64,000 bases of DNA. Source: Pseudomonas brassicacearum (lineage in GTDB: Bacteria; Pseudomonadota; Gammaproteobacteria; Pseudomonadales; Pseudomonadaceae). Position numbers and translations under genes: made by a program. The DNA lies in NCBI RefSeq assembly GCF_003732225.1, contig NZ_MOBJ01000006.1, positions 558,001-622,000 of the forward strand, given 5' to 3'. The notes under the pieces were generated by a model. It did not search any database. It was not told the DNA's origin and saw only the letters and a program-made list of their open reading frames with translations. Below, one piece after another: positions 45,027 through 54,559 of the stretch (position 1 is the stretch's first letter; each line of letters starts with the position of its first letter).

Positions 45027-45932
45027 ATGAATGATCTGAAAGCCATGCAGTGCTTTGTCCGTGCACTCGAGCTCGGTAGTCTGTCCGCTGCCGCCCGTGA
45101 GCTGGAAACCACTCAACCCAGCGTCAGCAAGCTGATCGCCGCTCTGGAAAAGCAATTGGGTGCGCGCCTGTTGACCCGTGGTAGCAGCGGATTGACGCCG
45201 ACCGAGCCGGGCAAGCGTTTCTACGAACGCACGAAACGGATTCTTGAGGAATACGACGAAGCGCTCGCCGACGTCAGAGGTCTGACTGAACGCCCCCAAG
45301 GATTGCTGCGCATCAACGCACCGGTCAGCCTCGGCGTGTTGCGCCTGAATGCCTTGCTGCTGGAATTCATGGCGCAGTACCCGGAGATCGAGGTCGAGTT
45401 GATCCTCAATGATCGATTTGTCGACCTGACCGAAGAAAACGTCGACCTGGCCCTGCGTCTGGGAGGTGCACTACCGCCGAACGTCATCGCCCGCCGCGTC
45501 GCAACCTCGCCACGGATGCTGGTGGCAGCGCCTGCGTACCTGCGCAAGCATCCGCCATTGACGCACCCGACGGATCTGGGCCAACACAACTTCCTGCGCT
45601 TCGCCTGGCTGACCACCGGCGATCAACTGGAATTGAGCGGCCCCGACGGTGAACGTGCAACGGTCATCGCTCAGGGACGCTATCGAGCCAACAGCTCTTT
45701 GGCGATCCGCGACGGCCTTCTGCTCGGCGCTGGGCTGTGCATCACACCGGCCTGGCTGGTCAGCGATCTGCTGGAAAGCGGCCAACTGGTACGCGTGCTG
45801 CCGCAGTGGAGCGGCCCGGCCAACGAAGCGTTCCTGCTCTATCCGGAGCGCCGCTACCGACCGTTGCGCGCACGGTTGCTCACAGAGTTTCTCAGCGAGC
45901 GAATCGGCCAGTTACCGGGGTTCGAGGCGTAA
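45027..45932 (+). CDS. LysR-type regulator
   Basis: A 301-residue regulator with 'MNDLKAMQCFVRALELGSLSAAARELETTQPSVSKLIAALEKQLGARLLTRGSSGLTPTEPG' as DNA-binding domain and a CrgA-like sensor domain ('RINAPVSLGVLRLNALLLEFMAQYPEIEVELILNDRFVDL'). It is divergent from the SGNH hydrolase with about 105 bases between and may control it. I prefer the ATG at 45027 over an in-frame TTG three codons earlier. Confidence 0.87.
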   Translation: MNDLKAMQCFVRALELGSLSAAARELETTQPSVSKLIAALEKQLGARLLTRGSSGLTPTEPGKRFYERTKRILEEYDEALADVRGLTERPQGLLRINAPVSLGVLRLNALLLEFMAQYPEIEVELILNDRFVDLTEENVDLALRLGGALPPNVIARRVATSPRMLVAAPAYLRKHPPLTHPTDLGQHNFLRFAWLTTGDQLELSGPDGERATVIAQGRYRANSSLAIRDGLLLGAGLCITPAWLVSDLLESGQLVRVLPQWSGPANEAFLLYPERRYRPLRARLLTEFLSERIGQLPGFEA

Positions 45933-45937
45933 AAGCG

Positions 45938-46276
45938 TCAGTCGTCGCGCGTCAGCACTTCGAGCAATTCAATCTCGAAAATCAGGTTGGAGTTGGGCGT
46001 GATGGCGCCCATCGAGCGCTCGCCATAGGCCAGGTGCGCCGGCACCAGCAATTTGCGCTTGCCGCCAACCTTCATCCCCATCAAGCCCTGATCCCAGCCC
46101 TTGATCACTCGGCCAGTGCCGATCACGCATTGAAAGGGTTTACCACGTTCCCAGGAAGAATCGAACGGTGTGCCATCCTCCAGAAAGCCGCGGTACTGGG
46201 TGGTAATCAAGGCGCCTTTGACGGCCACTTTGCCATCGCCCACTTCAAGGTCGATGACCTGCAATTCTTCGTTCAT
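45938..46276 (-). CDS. FKBP-type peptidyl-prolyl isomerase
   Basis: A 112-residue single-domain FKBP: 'VKGALITTQYRGFLEDGTPFDSSWERGKPFQCVIGTGRVIKGWDQGLMGMKVGGKRKLLVPAHLAYGERSMG', with the active-site F, D, W and Y residues in their usual places. Without signal peptide it is cytosolic. The start is the ATG before NEELQVI; an upstream open frame lacks support. It is convergent with the LysR gene, six bases away. Confidence 0.9.
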   Translation of the reverse strand: MNEELQVIDLEVGDGKVAVKGALITTQYRGFLEDGTPFDSSWERGKPFQCVIGTGRVIKGWDQGLMGMKVGGKRKLLVPAHLAYGERSMGAITPNSNLIFEIELLEVLTRDD

Positions 46277-46376
46277 TACTGCTCTCTCATTAGCGATGAC
46301 CCTAAACACGGACCGCGTTTTCTCAGATTTCGCCTCGCAGGGCAATGCTGTTGAAGACGCTGGTGCGGGCAGCGGC

Positions 46377-46685
46377 TCAACGCTCGATCGGCATGACCGC
46401 CAGAATCTGCCCGTTGGTGGTCTGCACCAGCATGTACTTGTCGTTGACTTGCACCCATTGGCTCTGGCTTGGCGGGGTTTTCAAGCCGTGACTCTTCCAG
46501 TTGACCAGGGCTTTTTCATAGCGTCTGTAGATCTCCGGCGCATGATCGCCGACTTGCAGGTTACGTGCATTGATCGGCGAAGCCTGGACGCTGGCTTGCA
46601 CGGGATCATCGGCCAGGACCATCGGGCAAACGACGACAAAACTCGCAAACACCACCATGGCAGCCAGGTTTTCTTTATGCAGCAT
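46377..46685 (-). CDS. RcnB-family periplasmic protein
   Basis: A 102-residue exported protein: signal peptide residues 1-25 ('LAAMVVFASFVVVCPMVLADD'), then a short domain 'NLQVGDHAPEIYRRYEKALVNWKSHGLKTPPSQSQWVQVNDKYMLVQTTNGQILAVMP'. The 'QWVQVNDKYMLVQ...I' ending is the RcnB pattern. E. coli RcnB modulates nickel/cobalt efflux in the periplasm; here it lies 4 kb from the dmeRF pair, which may be accidental. ATG follows GGAGGAATACCG. Confidence 0.8.
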   Translation of the reverse strand: MLHKENLAAMVVFASFVVVCPMVLADDPVQASVQASPINARNLQVGDHAPEIYRRYEKALVNWKSHGLKTPPSQSQWVQVNDKYMLVQTTNGQILAVMPIER

Positions 46686-46873
46686 CGGTATTCCTCCAGT
46701 GAATTCGTGGCACCCGCTCTGGGACCACGCTTGCGTCCAGTCATTCGAAACGCTCACACCTCACTGTAGCGATGATTCTGCGCTTGACTGTACCTGCGCT
46801 TTCACCAAAGGCCAGAGTAGTCTGCTGACAACACAATCGCGCCTGCCTGAGCGGGCCCTGCCGGATGATTGCC

Positions 46874-47491
46874 ATGCACATCGCCATTCTGACGTTTGAA
46901 GGGTTCAACGAACTGGACTCCTTGATTGCCTTCGGCATGTTGAGCCGGATTTCCTTGCTGGGAGATAAAGACTGGCGCGTGAGCATTGCCTCGCCAACTC
47001 CGCGAGTGACGTCCATGAACGGATTGACCATCGACGCCCACATCGACCTTGCACAAGCCTGTCAGGCCGATGCGGTACTGGTGGGCAGCGGGATGAGAAC
47101 CCGCGAGGTGGCCAACGACCCGGCGATCATGGACCAACTACGACTGGACCCGACCCGCCAACTGCTGGCGGCGCAATGCTCCGGCACGTTTCTGTTGGCC
47201 AGGCTTGGATTGCTGGGCCACGCACCGGCCTGCACCGATACCACCAGCAAACCGTGGGTGGTGGCCGCCGGAATCAACATCATCAATCAGGCGTTCTACA
47301 GCGACAGCAATATCGCCACGGCCGGCGGCTGTCTGTCGGCTCAGTACCTCTCGGCCTGGCTGATCGCCCGCCTGAAGAGCCACGAAGCCGCCCGCGAGGT
47401 ACTGCACTATTTCGCCCCGGTGGGCGAAAAGGACGAGTATGTGACGCGAGCGCTGTCGCATATCCACTCCGCAATGCAGGCGGCTGTCTGA
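46874..47491 (+). CDS. DJ-1/PfpI-family protein
   Basis: About 205 residues of the DJ-1/PfpI class I glutamine-amidotransferase-like fold. 'MHIAILTFEGFNELDSLIAFGMLSRIS' has the early Glu, and the nucleophile is Cys102 in LAAQCSGTFLLARLG (numbering from this start). 'TAGGCLSAQYLSAWLIARL' follows. Family members act as isonitrile hydratases, glyoxalases or sensors; no member-specific mark lets me choose. An ATG three codons earlier (46865) is the alternative; neither has a clear ribosome site. Confidence 0.8.
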   Translation: MHIAILTFEGFNELDSLIAFGMLSRISLLGDKDWRVSIASPTPRVTSMNGLTIDAHIDLAQACQADAVLVGSGMRTREVANDPAIMDQLRLDPTRQLLAAQCSGTFLLARLGLLGHAPACTDTTSKPWVVAAGINIINQAFYSDSNIATAGGCLSAQYLSAWLIARLKSHEAAREVLHYFAPVGEKDEYVTRALSHIHSAMQAAV

Positions 47492-47684
47492 CTGCACCCG
47501 GATAAAACACCACGCGGCAACGTGTGCAGTGAGTCATTGGGGAGCTTCGCCCCAGTGATAATCTGCACGCATCAATAGATGTTAAATATGCACTTATCAT
47601 ATCGATCGACCTGCTCCAGTATCCCGCCCTAATAAGATCCATGCGCCACGTTGCGCATGTCATAAAAAGTGCGGGAGACAAAAC

Positions 47685-48992
47685 ATGCAGGCTACAACCC
47701 ATCCGCCAGCGACATCCGCTCGCAGCAAGGCCAGTGCGATTTTCCGGGTCACCTCGGGCAACTTCCTGGAACAGTTCGACTTCTTCCTCTTCGGTTTCTA
47801 CGCCACCTATATTGCGGCGGCGTTCTTCCCTGCCAGCAGCGAATTCGCCTCGCTGATGATGACCTTCGCGGTGTTTGGCGCGGGCTTCTTGATGCGGCCG
47901 TTGGGCGCGGTGATTCTCGGTGCGTACATCGATGACGTCGGCCGTCGCAAAGGTTTGATCGTCACCCTGTCGATCATGGCCAGCGGCACGATTCTGATTG
48001 TGCTGGTGCCCGGCTACGAGACCATCGGCCTGTTTGCCCCGGCGCTGGTGTTGATCGGCCGCCTGCTTCAGGGGTTTTCCGCAGGCGCGGAACTGGGTGG
48101 CGTGTCGGTGTACCTGGCGGAAATCGCCACACCGGGCCGCAAGGGTTTCTTCACCAGTTGGCAGTCGGCCAGTCAGCAAGTGGCAATCGTCATTGCCGCC
48201 GCGCTGGGCTATGCGCTGAATCAATGGATGCCGGCTACAGTGATTGCCGACTGGGGCTGGCGCATTCCGTTTTTCGTCGGCTGCATGATCGTGCCGTTCA
48301 TCTTCCTGCTGCGGCGCAATCTCGAAGAAACCGCAGAGTTCACTGCCCGTCGCCACCGCCCAAGTATGCGTCAGGTGTTCGGCACGCTGCTGCAGAACTG
48401 GCAGATCGTAATCGCCGGGATGCTGATGGTGGCGCTGACCACCACCGCGTTTTACCTGATCACCGTGTACGCACCGACCTTCGGCAAAACCGTGCTGCAC
48501 CTGAGCACCGCCGATGCGTTGCTGGTGACCTTGCTGGTCGGCGTGTCGAACTTCTGCTGGCTACCACTGGGCGGCGCACTGTCGGACCGCATCGGTCGGC
48601 GTCCGGTGTTACTGGCCATGACTCTGTTGACGTTGGCCACGGCCTACCCGGCGTTGTCGTACCTGGTCCAGGCACCGAGTTTCATCAACATGCTGTTGGT
48701 GCTGCTGTGGTTGTCGTTCATTTACGGTTTGTACAACGGCGCAATGGTTGCAGCACTGACTGAAATCATGCCGGTGGAAGTTCGCGTGGCCGGTTTCTCT
48801 CTGGCCTACAGCCTGGCGACAGCAGTATTCGGCGGCTTCACTCCGGCGATTTCGACCTTCTTGATTCAATACTCAGGCGATAAGGCCGCCCCCGGTTACT
48901 GGATGAGTTTCGCCGCGCTGTGTGCGTTGTGCGCAACGCTTTACCTGTACCGGCGCTCGACCGGTCGTTTGCAAGCCACCCCTGCCCCTTGA
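47685..48992 (+). CDS. MHS-type MFS symporter, citrate/tricarballylate-like
   Basis: A 435-residue 12-helix proton symporter of the metabolite:H+ symporter group: '[28 protein letters not shown]', '[27 protein letters not shown]' (loop 2-3 motif), '[44 protein letters not shown]', and '[14 protein letters not shown]' in the second half. It resembles CitA/TcuC citrate or tricarballylate carriers. Downstream lie a binding protein and a LysR regulator. ATG after CGGGAGACAAAAC. A palindromic element begins four bases after the stop. Confidence 0.87.
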   Translation: MQATTHPPATSARSKASAIFRVTSGNFLEQFDFFLFGFYATYIAAAFFPASSEFASLMMTFAVFGAGFLMRPLGAVILGAYIDDVGRRKGLIVTLSIMASGTILIVLVPGYETIGLFAPALVLIGRLLQGFSAGAELGGVSVYLAEIATPGRKGFFTSWQSASQQVAIVIAAALGYALNQWMPATVIADWGWRIPFFVGCMIVPFIFLLRRNLEETAEFTARRHRPSMRQVFGTLLQNWQIVIAGMLMVALTTTAFYLITVYAPTFGKTVLHLSTADALLVTLLVGVSNFCWLPLGGALSDRIGRRPVLLAMTLLTLATAYPALSYLVQAPSFINMLLVLLWLSFIYGLYNGAMVAALTEIMPVEVRVAGFSLAYSLATAVFGGFTPAISTFLIQYSGDKAAPGYWMSFAALCALCATLYLYRRSTGRLQATPAP

Positions 48993-48996
48993 TGAG

Positions 48997-49221
48997 CATA
49001 GGCATCTCTAGAACGTTGAAATGCGCTGCCGAACTGCTCCCGTAGCAGCTGTCGAGCCTGCGAGGCTGCGTTCGAGGACAAAGTCCTCGCAAATCCTGAG
49101 TCTACGGTTTACCTGGAAGAACCTGCCAGCTGATTCAACGACTGCTTCGCAGCCGAACGCAGCCTCGCAGGCTCGACAGCTGCTACGGGAGTCGGAACAG
49201 AAAGATGTGTAGATACTTATG
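48997..49221. repeat. Palindromic element with terminal repeats, inner part inverted
   Basis: The left end CATAGGCATCTCTAGAAC and right end GATGTGTAGATACTTATG are degenerate inverted repeats matching those at 23862-24181. The arms are CGTAGCAGCTGTCGAGCC and, inverted, GGCTCGACAGCTGCTACG. Here the AGGACAAAGTCCT palindrome is in the left half, the reverse of the copies at 0.5 and 24.1 kb, so the inside is inverted relative to them. Confidence 0.8.
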
Positions 49222-49240
49222 CCTTGCGGAGAGAAACACT

Positions 49241-50017
49241 ATGGAAAAACGATTGAACCTCATGGCGTTGACCCTGATCGGCGTCATGGGCCTGAGCAGC
49301 GTTGCCCAGGCTGAAGAGCTGCGCGTGATGACCTCCGGTGGCTTCACTGCCGCCTATAAAGTGCTCGGTCCGAAGTTCGCCGCCGCCACCGGCAACACCC
49401 TCGACACGGCACTCGGCCCGTCGATGGGCAAGGCGCCTGAAGCAATCCCTAATCGGCTGGCCCGTGGCGAACCCGCCGATGTGGTGATCATGGTTGGCTA
49501 TGCGCTGGATGAGCTGATCAAGCAAGGCAAGGTCTTGCCCGGGTCACGGGTTGAACTGGCCGATTCGCGGATTGGTCTGGTGGTGCGCGAGGGTGCGGCG
49601 AAGCCGGACATCGGCTCGGTCGAGGGGCTGAAGGCGACCTTGCTCAACGCCCGGTCCGTAGCCTACTCCGACAGCGCCAGCGGCGTGTACATCCAGGACC
49701 AGATGTTCAAGCGCCTGGGGATCGAGCCGCAGCTCAAAGCCAAATCGACCATGGTGCCGAAAATCCCGGTGGGCTCTGTGGTTGCCACTGGCGAGTACCA
49801 ATTGGGCTTCCAGCAGGTCAGTGAATTGCTCCCGGTGCCCGGCGTGACCTTCGTCGGCAAGATTCCGGAATCCGTGCAGTCAGTGACGCGTTTCGCCGCT
49901 GGCATCCCCGTCGGCGCGCAACACCCGGTGCAAGCCAAGGCATTGCTCGACTACCTTGCCTCCCCGACCGCCCAGCCGGATGTCACGGCAACCGGACTCG
50001 ACTCGGTCAGCCGCTAA
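49241..50017 (+). CDS. ModA-like periplasmic binding protein
   Basis: A 258-residue exported protein: signal peptide residues 1-23 (ending VAQAE), then 'LRVMTSGGFTAAYKVLGPKFAAATG', 'RGEPADVVIMVGYALDELI' and 'YLASPTAQPDVTATGLD', the pattern of molybdate-binding ModA and its substrate-binding relatives (SBP_bac_11). No permease or ATPase gene follows, so it is probably not a molybdate ABC transporter; with the citrate-type symporter upstream and the LysR after it, it may capture an organic acid. ATG follows GGAGAGAAACACT. The palindromic element lies 20 bases upstream. Confidence 0.8.
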   Translation: MEKRLNLMALTLIGVMGLSSVAQAEELRVMTSGGFTAAYKVLGPKFAAATGNTLDTALGPSMGKAPEAIPNRLARGEPADVVIMVGYALDELIKQGKVLPGSRVELADSRIGLVVREGAAKPDIGSVEGLKATLLNARSVAYSDSASGVYIQDQMFKRLGIEPQLKAKSTMVPKIPVGSVVATGEYQLGFQQVSELLPVPGVTFVGKIPESVQSVTRFAAGIPVGAQHPVQAKALLDYLASPTAQPDVTATGLDSVSR

Positions 50018-50040
50018 GCCTGCCGCCGGCCTCAGCCGAT

Positions 50041-50961
50041 CTACGCTGAGACCGGTTCTGGCGGTTGGCTGACCTTCATTTCGACGATCAACCGCTCCAG
50101 CTCCAACGCCGCCGGCGTCAACGTCCGCCCCCGGCGTTTGAGCAGGCCGACGCTGCGCATAACCTGCGGGTCGGTCAGCGGTACATGAGTCAAAATCGGA
50201 TGGTCACTGCCGGGCATCGCCATCAACGGCACCGCGGCAATACCCAGCCCGGCTTCGACCAGACCGATCATCGTGGTGACGTGTCGGGTTTCGCAGATGC
50301 TTTGACGCGCCGGCACGATCCCGCTCAGCGCCTGATCCAGCAGAAAGCGATTGCCCGAGGTTTTGTCGAGGGAGATGTAATCCTGCTGGTACAGCTCGCT
50401 CCAGCTCACGCTTGCGCGACTGGCCAAGGCGTGATCGCGCCGGCAAGCGACCACATAACGCTCTTGCACCAGCGGTTCGAACTCGACCTCGGCCTCCAGC
50501 GTGCCCATGAAACTCAAGCCGAAATCCGCCTCGCCATTGACCACCGCACTCAACACGTCATGGGCGCTGGAGTCGAGGACCTTGACCTTGATTCGCGGAA
50601 ATCGCTGATGGTATTGGGCGACCACCTGCGGCATGAAGTAATAGGCCGCCGAAGGTACGCAAGCCACGGTGACGTAACCCAAACGGGTCGACGCCACGTC
50701 GCTGATCCCCAGCAACGCCACATCCAGGTCATCCAGTAAACGGTCGACACTGGGCGCAAACGCGCGCCCTGCCTGGGTCAGGCTAACGCGGCGAGTGGTG
50801 CGTTCGAACAGTTTGACGCCCAGCGCATCTTCGAGTTTTTCAATCCGTCGGCTCAACGCCGGCTGGGAGATGCGCACCGTATCGGCGGCCTTGCGAAAGC
50901 TGCCTTGCTCGACCACCGCGCGAAATGCCTGCAAGTCATTCAGGTCGAAATTGATGGCCAT
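50041..50961 (-). CDS. LysR-type regulator
   Basis: A 306-residue regulator: 'INFDLNDLQAFRAVVEQGSFRKAADTVRISQPALSRRIEKLEDALGVKLFERTTRRVSLTQAG', then a CbbR/CysB-like sensor domain ('GYVTVACVPSAAYYFMPQVVAQYHQRFPRIKVKVLD'). It is convergent with the binding-protein gene (23 bases apart) and divergent from the Kef-type antiporter. The start is the ATG at 50961, three codons after an unlikely GTG. Confidence 0.87.
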   Translation of the reverse strand: MAINFDLNDLQAFRAVVEQGSFRKAADTVRISQPALSRRIEKLEDALGVKLFERTTRRVSLTQAGRAFAPSVDRLLDDLDVALLGISDVASTRLGYVTVACVPSAAYYFMPQVVAQYHQRFPRIKVKVLDSSAHDVLSAVVNGEADFGLSFMGTLEAEVEFEPLVQERYVVACRRDHALASRASVSWSELYQQDYISLDKTSGNRFLLDQALSGIVPARQSICETRHVTTMIGLVEAGLGIAAVPLMAMPGSDHPILTHVPLTDPQVMRSVGLLKRRGRTLTPAALELERLIVEMKVSQPPEPVSA

Positions 50962-51156
50962 GACGCACACTCACCGGCAAACGAATTGATCAGCTTATCC
51001 TATGAATGTAACAAATTGATGCAAATTGTAACGCGCTAATCCGCGATAGCCGGCACTCATGACTGACTGATACCGGCCCAGCCTTTATCCTGTCCGCCCT
51101 TGTGACCCATGATTGTCCGCAATGTGTGTCGTTCTACGTATTCCCAGGAGTAAGCC

Positions 51157-52965
51157 ATGCCCCATGAAGGCAACCTGTTGCAAGCCGCTGTAGTCTTTCT
51201 GTTCGCGGCGGTGCTCACCGTGCCTTTGGCCAAACGCCTGCAATTGGGTGCGGTGTTGGGCTATTTGCTGGCCGGGGTAATCATCGGGCCATCGGTGCTG
51301 GGATTGATCGGCAACCCGCAAAGCGTCAGCCATATTTCCGAGCTCGGCGTGGTCTTGCTGCTGTTCATCATTGGCCTTGAGCTGTCGCCGCGACGGCTGT
51401 GGGTGATGCGCAAAGCGGTGTTTGGCGTCGGTCTGGCGCAGGTGCTGCTGACCGGTTCGGCGATCGGCGTGCTGGCGTTCTACGTGTTCGGCCAGGCACT
51501 CAACAGTGCGATCGTGCTCGGTCTGGGGCTGGCGTTGTCGTCCACTGCATTCGGTTTGCAAAGCCTCGCCGAACGCAAGGAACTGACCAGCCCTCACGGG
51601 CGGCTGGCGTTTGCCATTCTGCTGTTTCAGGACATCGCGGCGATCCCGCTGATCGCCATGGTGCCGCTGCTCGCGGGCGGTGATCACACCACGACCGCCG
51701 CTGAAGATTTGAACCATGTCCTGCGTGTGCTGGGTAGCATCGCGGTGGTGGTAATCGGTGGCCGTTACCTGTTGCGGCCGGTGTTTCGTATCGTCGCCAA
51801 AACCGGTCTGCCGGAAGTCTCGACCGCCACTGCGCTGCTGGTGGTGATAGGCACTGCGTGGCTGATGGACCTGGTCGGCGTGTCGATGGCGCTGGGGGCA
51901 TTCCTCGCCGGTTTGCTGCTGGCGGACTCGGAGTACCGCCATGAACTGGAAGCGCAAATCGAACCGTTCAAGGGCCTGCTGCTGGGGCTGTTTTTCATCA
52001 GTGTCGGCATGGGTGCCAATATCAGCCTGTTGTTCAGCGCCCCGGCGACCGTGCTGGGCCTGACCCTGCTGTTGATCATGCTCAAGCTGCCACTGCTGTT
52101 TATCGTCGGTCGGCTGGCCGGAGGCCTGAGTCGGCTGAGTGCGCTGCGCCTGGGCATCGTGCTGGCGGCAGGCGGCGAGTTTGCGTTCGTGGTGTTCAAG
52201 ATCGGCCGCGATCAAGGCCTGTTCGACCCACGGATGTACGACCTTCAGGTGTTGACCATCACCCTGTCCATGGCCGTGACACCGTTGTTGCTGCTGATGT
52301 GCGGTCGACTGGTGAAATCGAAAATACAACCCGTCGCCGTACCGCCGCACTTGCGTGAAATCGACACCGACGCACCCCGCGTAGTGATCGCTGGCATGGG
52401 CCGTATGGGACAGATCGTGGCGCGGATCCTGCGGGCGCAGAAAATCCAGTTCGTTGCCCTCGACACGTCGGTGGAAACCATCGAACTGTCGCGCAGTTTT
52501 GGCGGCGTACCGGTGTTCTACGGTGACCCGATGCGCCCGGAAATCCTCAGCGCGGCCAAGGTCGGGCAGGCGGAATTCTTTGTGATTGCCACCGATGACC
52601 CGGACACCAACATCAAGACTGCCGAGTTGGTGCGCAAGCTCTACCCGCACATGAAAATCATCGCCCGCGCGCGTAACCGTCAGCACGTGCACCGCTTGGT
52701 CGACCTCGGTGCCGAGGCGATCCGGGAAACCTATTATTCAAGCCTGGAAATGAGTCGCCGGACCCTGCTCGGTCTGGGCCTGAGCAAGACCCAGGCGGAA
52801 GCCCGCATCGAAACGTTCAAGCATCACGACGAACAAGTGCTCGAAGCCCAGCACGCGATCTACGACGATGCCGCGAAAGTCATGCAGACCGCCCAGGAAG
52901 CCCGAGTCGAACTGGCGCGGCTGTTCGAGGCGGATCAGCTTGAGGAAGAGACGGGCAAACCTTGA
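51157..52965 (+). CDS. CPA2 cation:proton antiporter with RCK domain (KefB/KefC type)
   Basis: A 602-residue membrane protein: about 12 helices (residues 1-385) of the CPA2 fold, with 'GYLLAGVIIGPSVLGLIG', 'LGLALSSTAFGLQSL', 'FQDIAAIPLIAMVPLL' and 'SVSMALGAFLAGLLLADSEYRHELEAQIEPFKGLLLGLFFISVGMG'. From about 400 there is a TrkA-N/RCK nucleotide-binding domain (RVVIAGMGRMGQIVARILRA). This is the design of KefB/KefC glutathione-gated potassium efflux. The RCK tail is short of the usual KefC length, and no KefF/KefG partner is next to it. ATG follows CAGGAGTAAGCC. Confidence 0.87.
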   Translation: MPHEGNLLQAAVVFLFAAVLTVPLAKRLQLGAVLGYLLAGVIIGPSVLGLIGNPQSVSHISELGVVLLLFIIGLELSPRRLWVMRKAVFGVGLAQVLLTGSAIGVLAFYVFGQALNSAIVLGLGLALSSTAFGLQSLAERKELTSPHGRLAFAILLFQDIAAIPLIAMVPLLAGGDHTTTAAEDLNHVLRVLGSIAVVVIGGRYLLRPVFRIVAKTGLPEVSTATALLVVIGTAWLMDLVGVSMALGAFLAGLLLADSEYRHELEAQIEPFKGLLLGLFFISVGMGANISLLFSAPATVLGLTLLLIMLKLPLLFIVGRLAGGLSRLSALRLGIVLAAGGEFAFVVFKIGRDQGLFDPRMYDLQVLTITLSMAVTPLLLLMCGRLVKSKIQPVAVPPHLREIDTDAPRVVIAGMGRMGQIVARILRAQKIQFVALDTSVETIELSRSFGGVPVFYGDPMRPEILSAAKVGQAEFFVIATDDPDTNIKTAELVRKLYPHMKIIARARNRQHVHRLVDLGAEAIRETYYSSLEMSRRTLLGLGLSKTQAEARIETFKHHDEQVLEAQHAIYDDAAKVMQTAQEARVELARLFEADQLEEETGKP

Positions 52966-52987
52966 ACCCCGAAAAGATCGCGCTCCC

Positions 52988-53018
52988 CGTAGGAGCTGCC
53001 GCAGGCTGCGATCTTTTG
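52988..53018. repeat. Single REP palindrome
   Basis: CGTAGGAGCTGCCGCAGGCT then GCGATCTTTTG. It replaces the left half of the palindromic element that continues to 53155. Confidence 0.8.
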
Positions 53019-53032
53019 ATCTGTAAATCCTG

Positions 53033-53155
53033 TACACACGGATTTCCTAATAGAACGCGCCGTCTGACTTGACGACCGCTCCGCGGCCGAACGCAGCCTC
53101 GCAGGCTCGGCAGCTGCTACGGGAGTTGGAACACAAAAATGTATGGATACTTATG
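53033..53155. repeat. Right half of a palindromic element
   Basis: Only the right arm (CGAACGCAGCCTCGCAGGCT, ending CAGCTGCTACGGGAG) and a degenerate right terminal repeat (AATGTATGGATACTTATG) remain. The sequence up to 53080 aligns with the inner part of the copy at 48997-49221. The left arm is missing and a REP occupies its place. Confidence 0.75.
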
Positions 53156-53200
53156 CCCATCGCGGTCTATCCGGTAAACGATTTTTCAAAGGAATCTTTG

Positions 53201-54304
53201 ATGAGCAATGCAGAGCAGTCCTCCCCCGCGCTGAAGGAAATCTTCAACGCCGAGCGCTTGCAACACATCGCCACCGAAATGCGCGCGGTGTACCCGGCGT
53301 TCAACGCCAAGGCGTTCCTGAAACTGGCCAATGACGGCCTGGGCGAGTTGTCGGTGATGCAGCGCATGGCACGGGTCGGTGAATGCCTGCACGCGGTGTT
53401 GCCGCTGAGCTATGAGCAGACGCTGGAGATCCTGCGCCCGCTTGCACCGCGCCTGAACAGCGGCTTCGTCAGCATGTTCCTGCCCCACTATGTCGCCACT
53501 TATGGTGTTCACGCGTTCGAGTTGTCGATGGATGCGCTCAAGTACTTCACCACGTTCGGATCCTCGGAGTTCGCGATCCGGCATTTCCTGCGCAGCGACT
53601 TGGGGCGCTCGCTGGCGCTGATGCGCGAATGGTCGCTGGACGACAACGAACACGTCCGTCGCCTGGCCAGCGAAGGCAGTCGCCCGCGCCTGCCGTGGTC
53701 GTTTCGCCTCGAACAGGTACAAGCCGACCCGACGCTGGCCGCAGCAATCCTCGACAACCTCAAGGCCGACAGCAGCCTTTACGTACGCAAGTCGGTGGCC
53801 AATCACCTCAACGACATCACCAAGGACCACCCCGAGTGGGTGCTGAGCCTGATTGAAGGCTGGTCAATGGAAAACCCGCGCACCGCGTGGATCGCCAAAC
53901 ATGCCCTGCGCAGCCTGATCAAACAAGGCAACCAACGGGCACTGGCAATCATCGGCGCTGGCGGTAAACCCGAGGTCCAGATCCATAACCTCAAGGTTGA
54001 ACCGGCGGTGATCAGTCTCGGCGAGACCATCACGCTCTCGTTCGACCTTCATTCAACCGCCAGCGGCAACCAGCGACTGGTGGTCGATTACGCCATCGAC
54101 TACGTCAAAGCCTCAGGCGCAACCTCAGCGAAAATCTTCAAACTCAAGGGCCTCACCCTGCCCGCCCACGCCCGCCAAACCCTCAGCCGCGCCCAGCAGA
54201 TCCGCGAACTGACCACCCGCAAGCATTACGCGGGCACGCACGCGATCCACATCATGGTCAATGGCGAACGACTGGGAAGCACAGCGTTCGAAATCACCCC
54301 GTAA
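53201..54304 (+). CDS. AlkD-like HEAT-repeat DNA alkylation repair protein
   Basis: A 367-residue protein of helical HEAT-like repeats, related to AlkD-type DNA glycosylases: 'AKAFLKLANDGLGELSVMQRMARVGECLHAVL', 'LRSDLGRSLALMREWSLDDNEHVRRLASEGSRPRLPWSFRL', and 'KADSSLYVRKSVANHLNDITKDHPEWVLSLIEGW'. These are the DNA-facing helices of the family. The C-terminal 100 residues form a beta-rich extension ('VEPAVISLGETITLSFDLHST') not found in AlkD of Bacillus. It would excise or bind alkylated bases. Start chosen at 53201 after AAAGGAATCTTTG; the frame opens earlier inside the element. Confidence 0.85.
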   Translation: MSNAEQSSPALKEIFNAERLQHIATEMRAVYPAFNAKAFLKLANDGLGELSVMQRMARVGECLHAVLPLSYEQTLEILRPLAPRLNSGFVSMFLPHYVATYGVHAFELSMDALKYFTTFGSSEFAIRHFLRSDLGRSLALMREWSLDDNEHVRRLASEGSRPRLPWSFRLEQVQADPTLAAAILDNLKADSSLYVRKSVANHLNDITKDHPEWVLSLIEGWSMENPRTAWIAKHALRSLIKQGNQRALAIIGAGGKPEVQIHNLKVEPAVISLGETITLSFDLHSTASGNQRLVVDYAIDYVKASGATSAKIFKLKGLTLPAHARQTLSRAQQIRELTTRKHYAGTHAIHIMVNGERLGSTAFEITP

Positions 54305-54360
54305 TCCCGAAGCAAACTCGGCCCCCACAATGGATTCACGACACCTGCAAGAAATTGCTC

Positions 54361-54428
54361 GGCCGTCAGGCCGTCAGGCCGTCAGGCCGTCAAGATCAAA
54401 AGATCAAAAGATCAAAAGATCAAAAGAT
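54361..54428. repeat. Two adjacent 8-base tandem arrays
   Basis: GGCCGTCA is repeated four times (54361-54392), and directly after it AGATCAAA about four times (54393-54425), running into a REP at its natural GATCGCAG start. The second unit is the leader of the REP itself (AGATCAAAAGATCGCAG), so the expansion arose by slippage at the REP edge. Confidence 0.85.
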
Positions 54429-54559
54429 CGCAGCCTGCGGCAGCTCCTACGAAGATCATCACCAGCGGCGCGCCTTCACCACTCAACAGGCCGAGCGTTA
54501 GCTCGCCTGCAGCTTTTGATCCTGATCCACCCGCCCCCTCGGGAGGCTGAGTGGAGGCG

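Noticed and set aside
49241..50017. Calling the binding protein ModA of a molybdate transporter
   Set aside because: No modB or modC follows, and the neighbours are a citrate-type symporter and a LysR regulator.
51085..52692. A 535-codon minus-strand frame opposite the Kef-type antiporter
   Set aside because: Same reverse-complement effect, with His and Gln runs and no start context.
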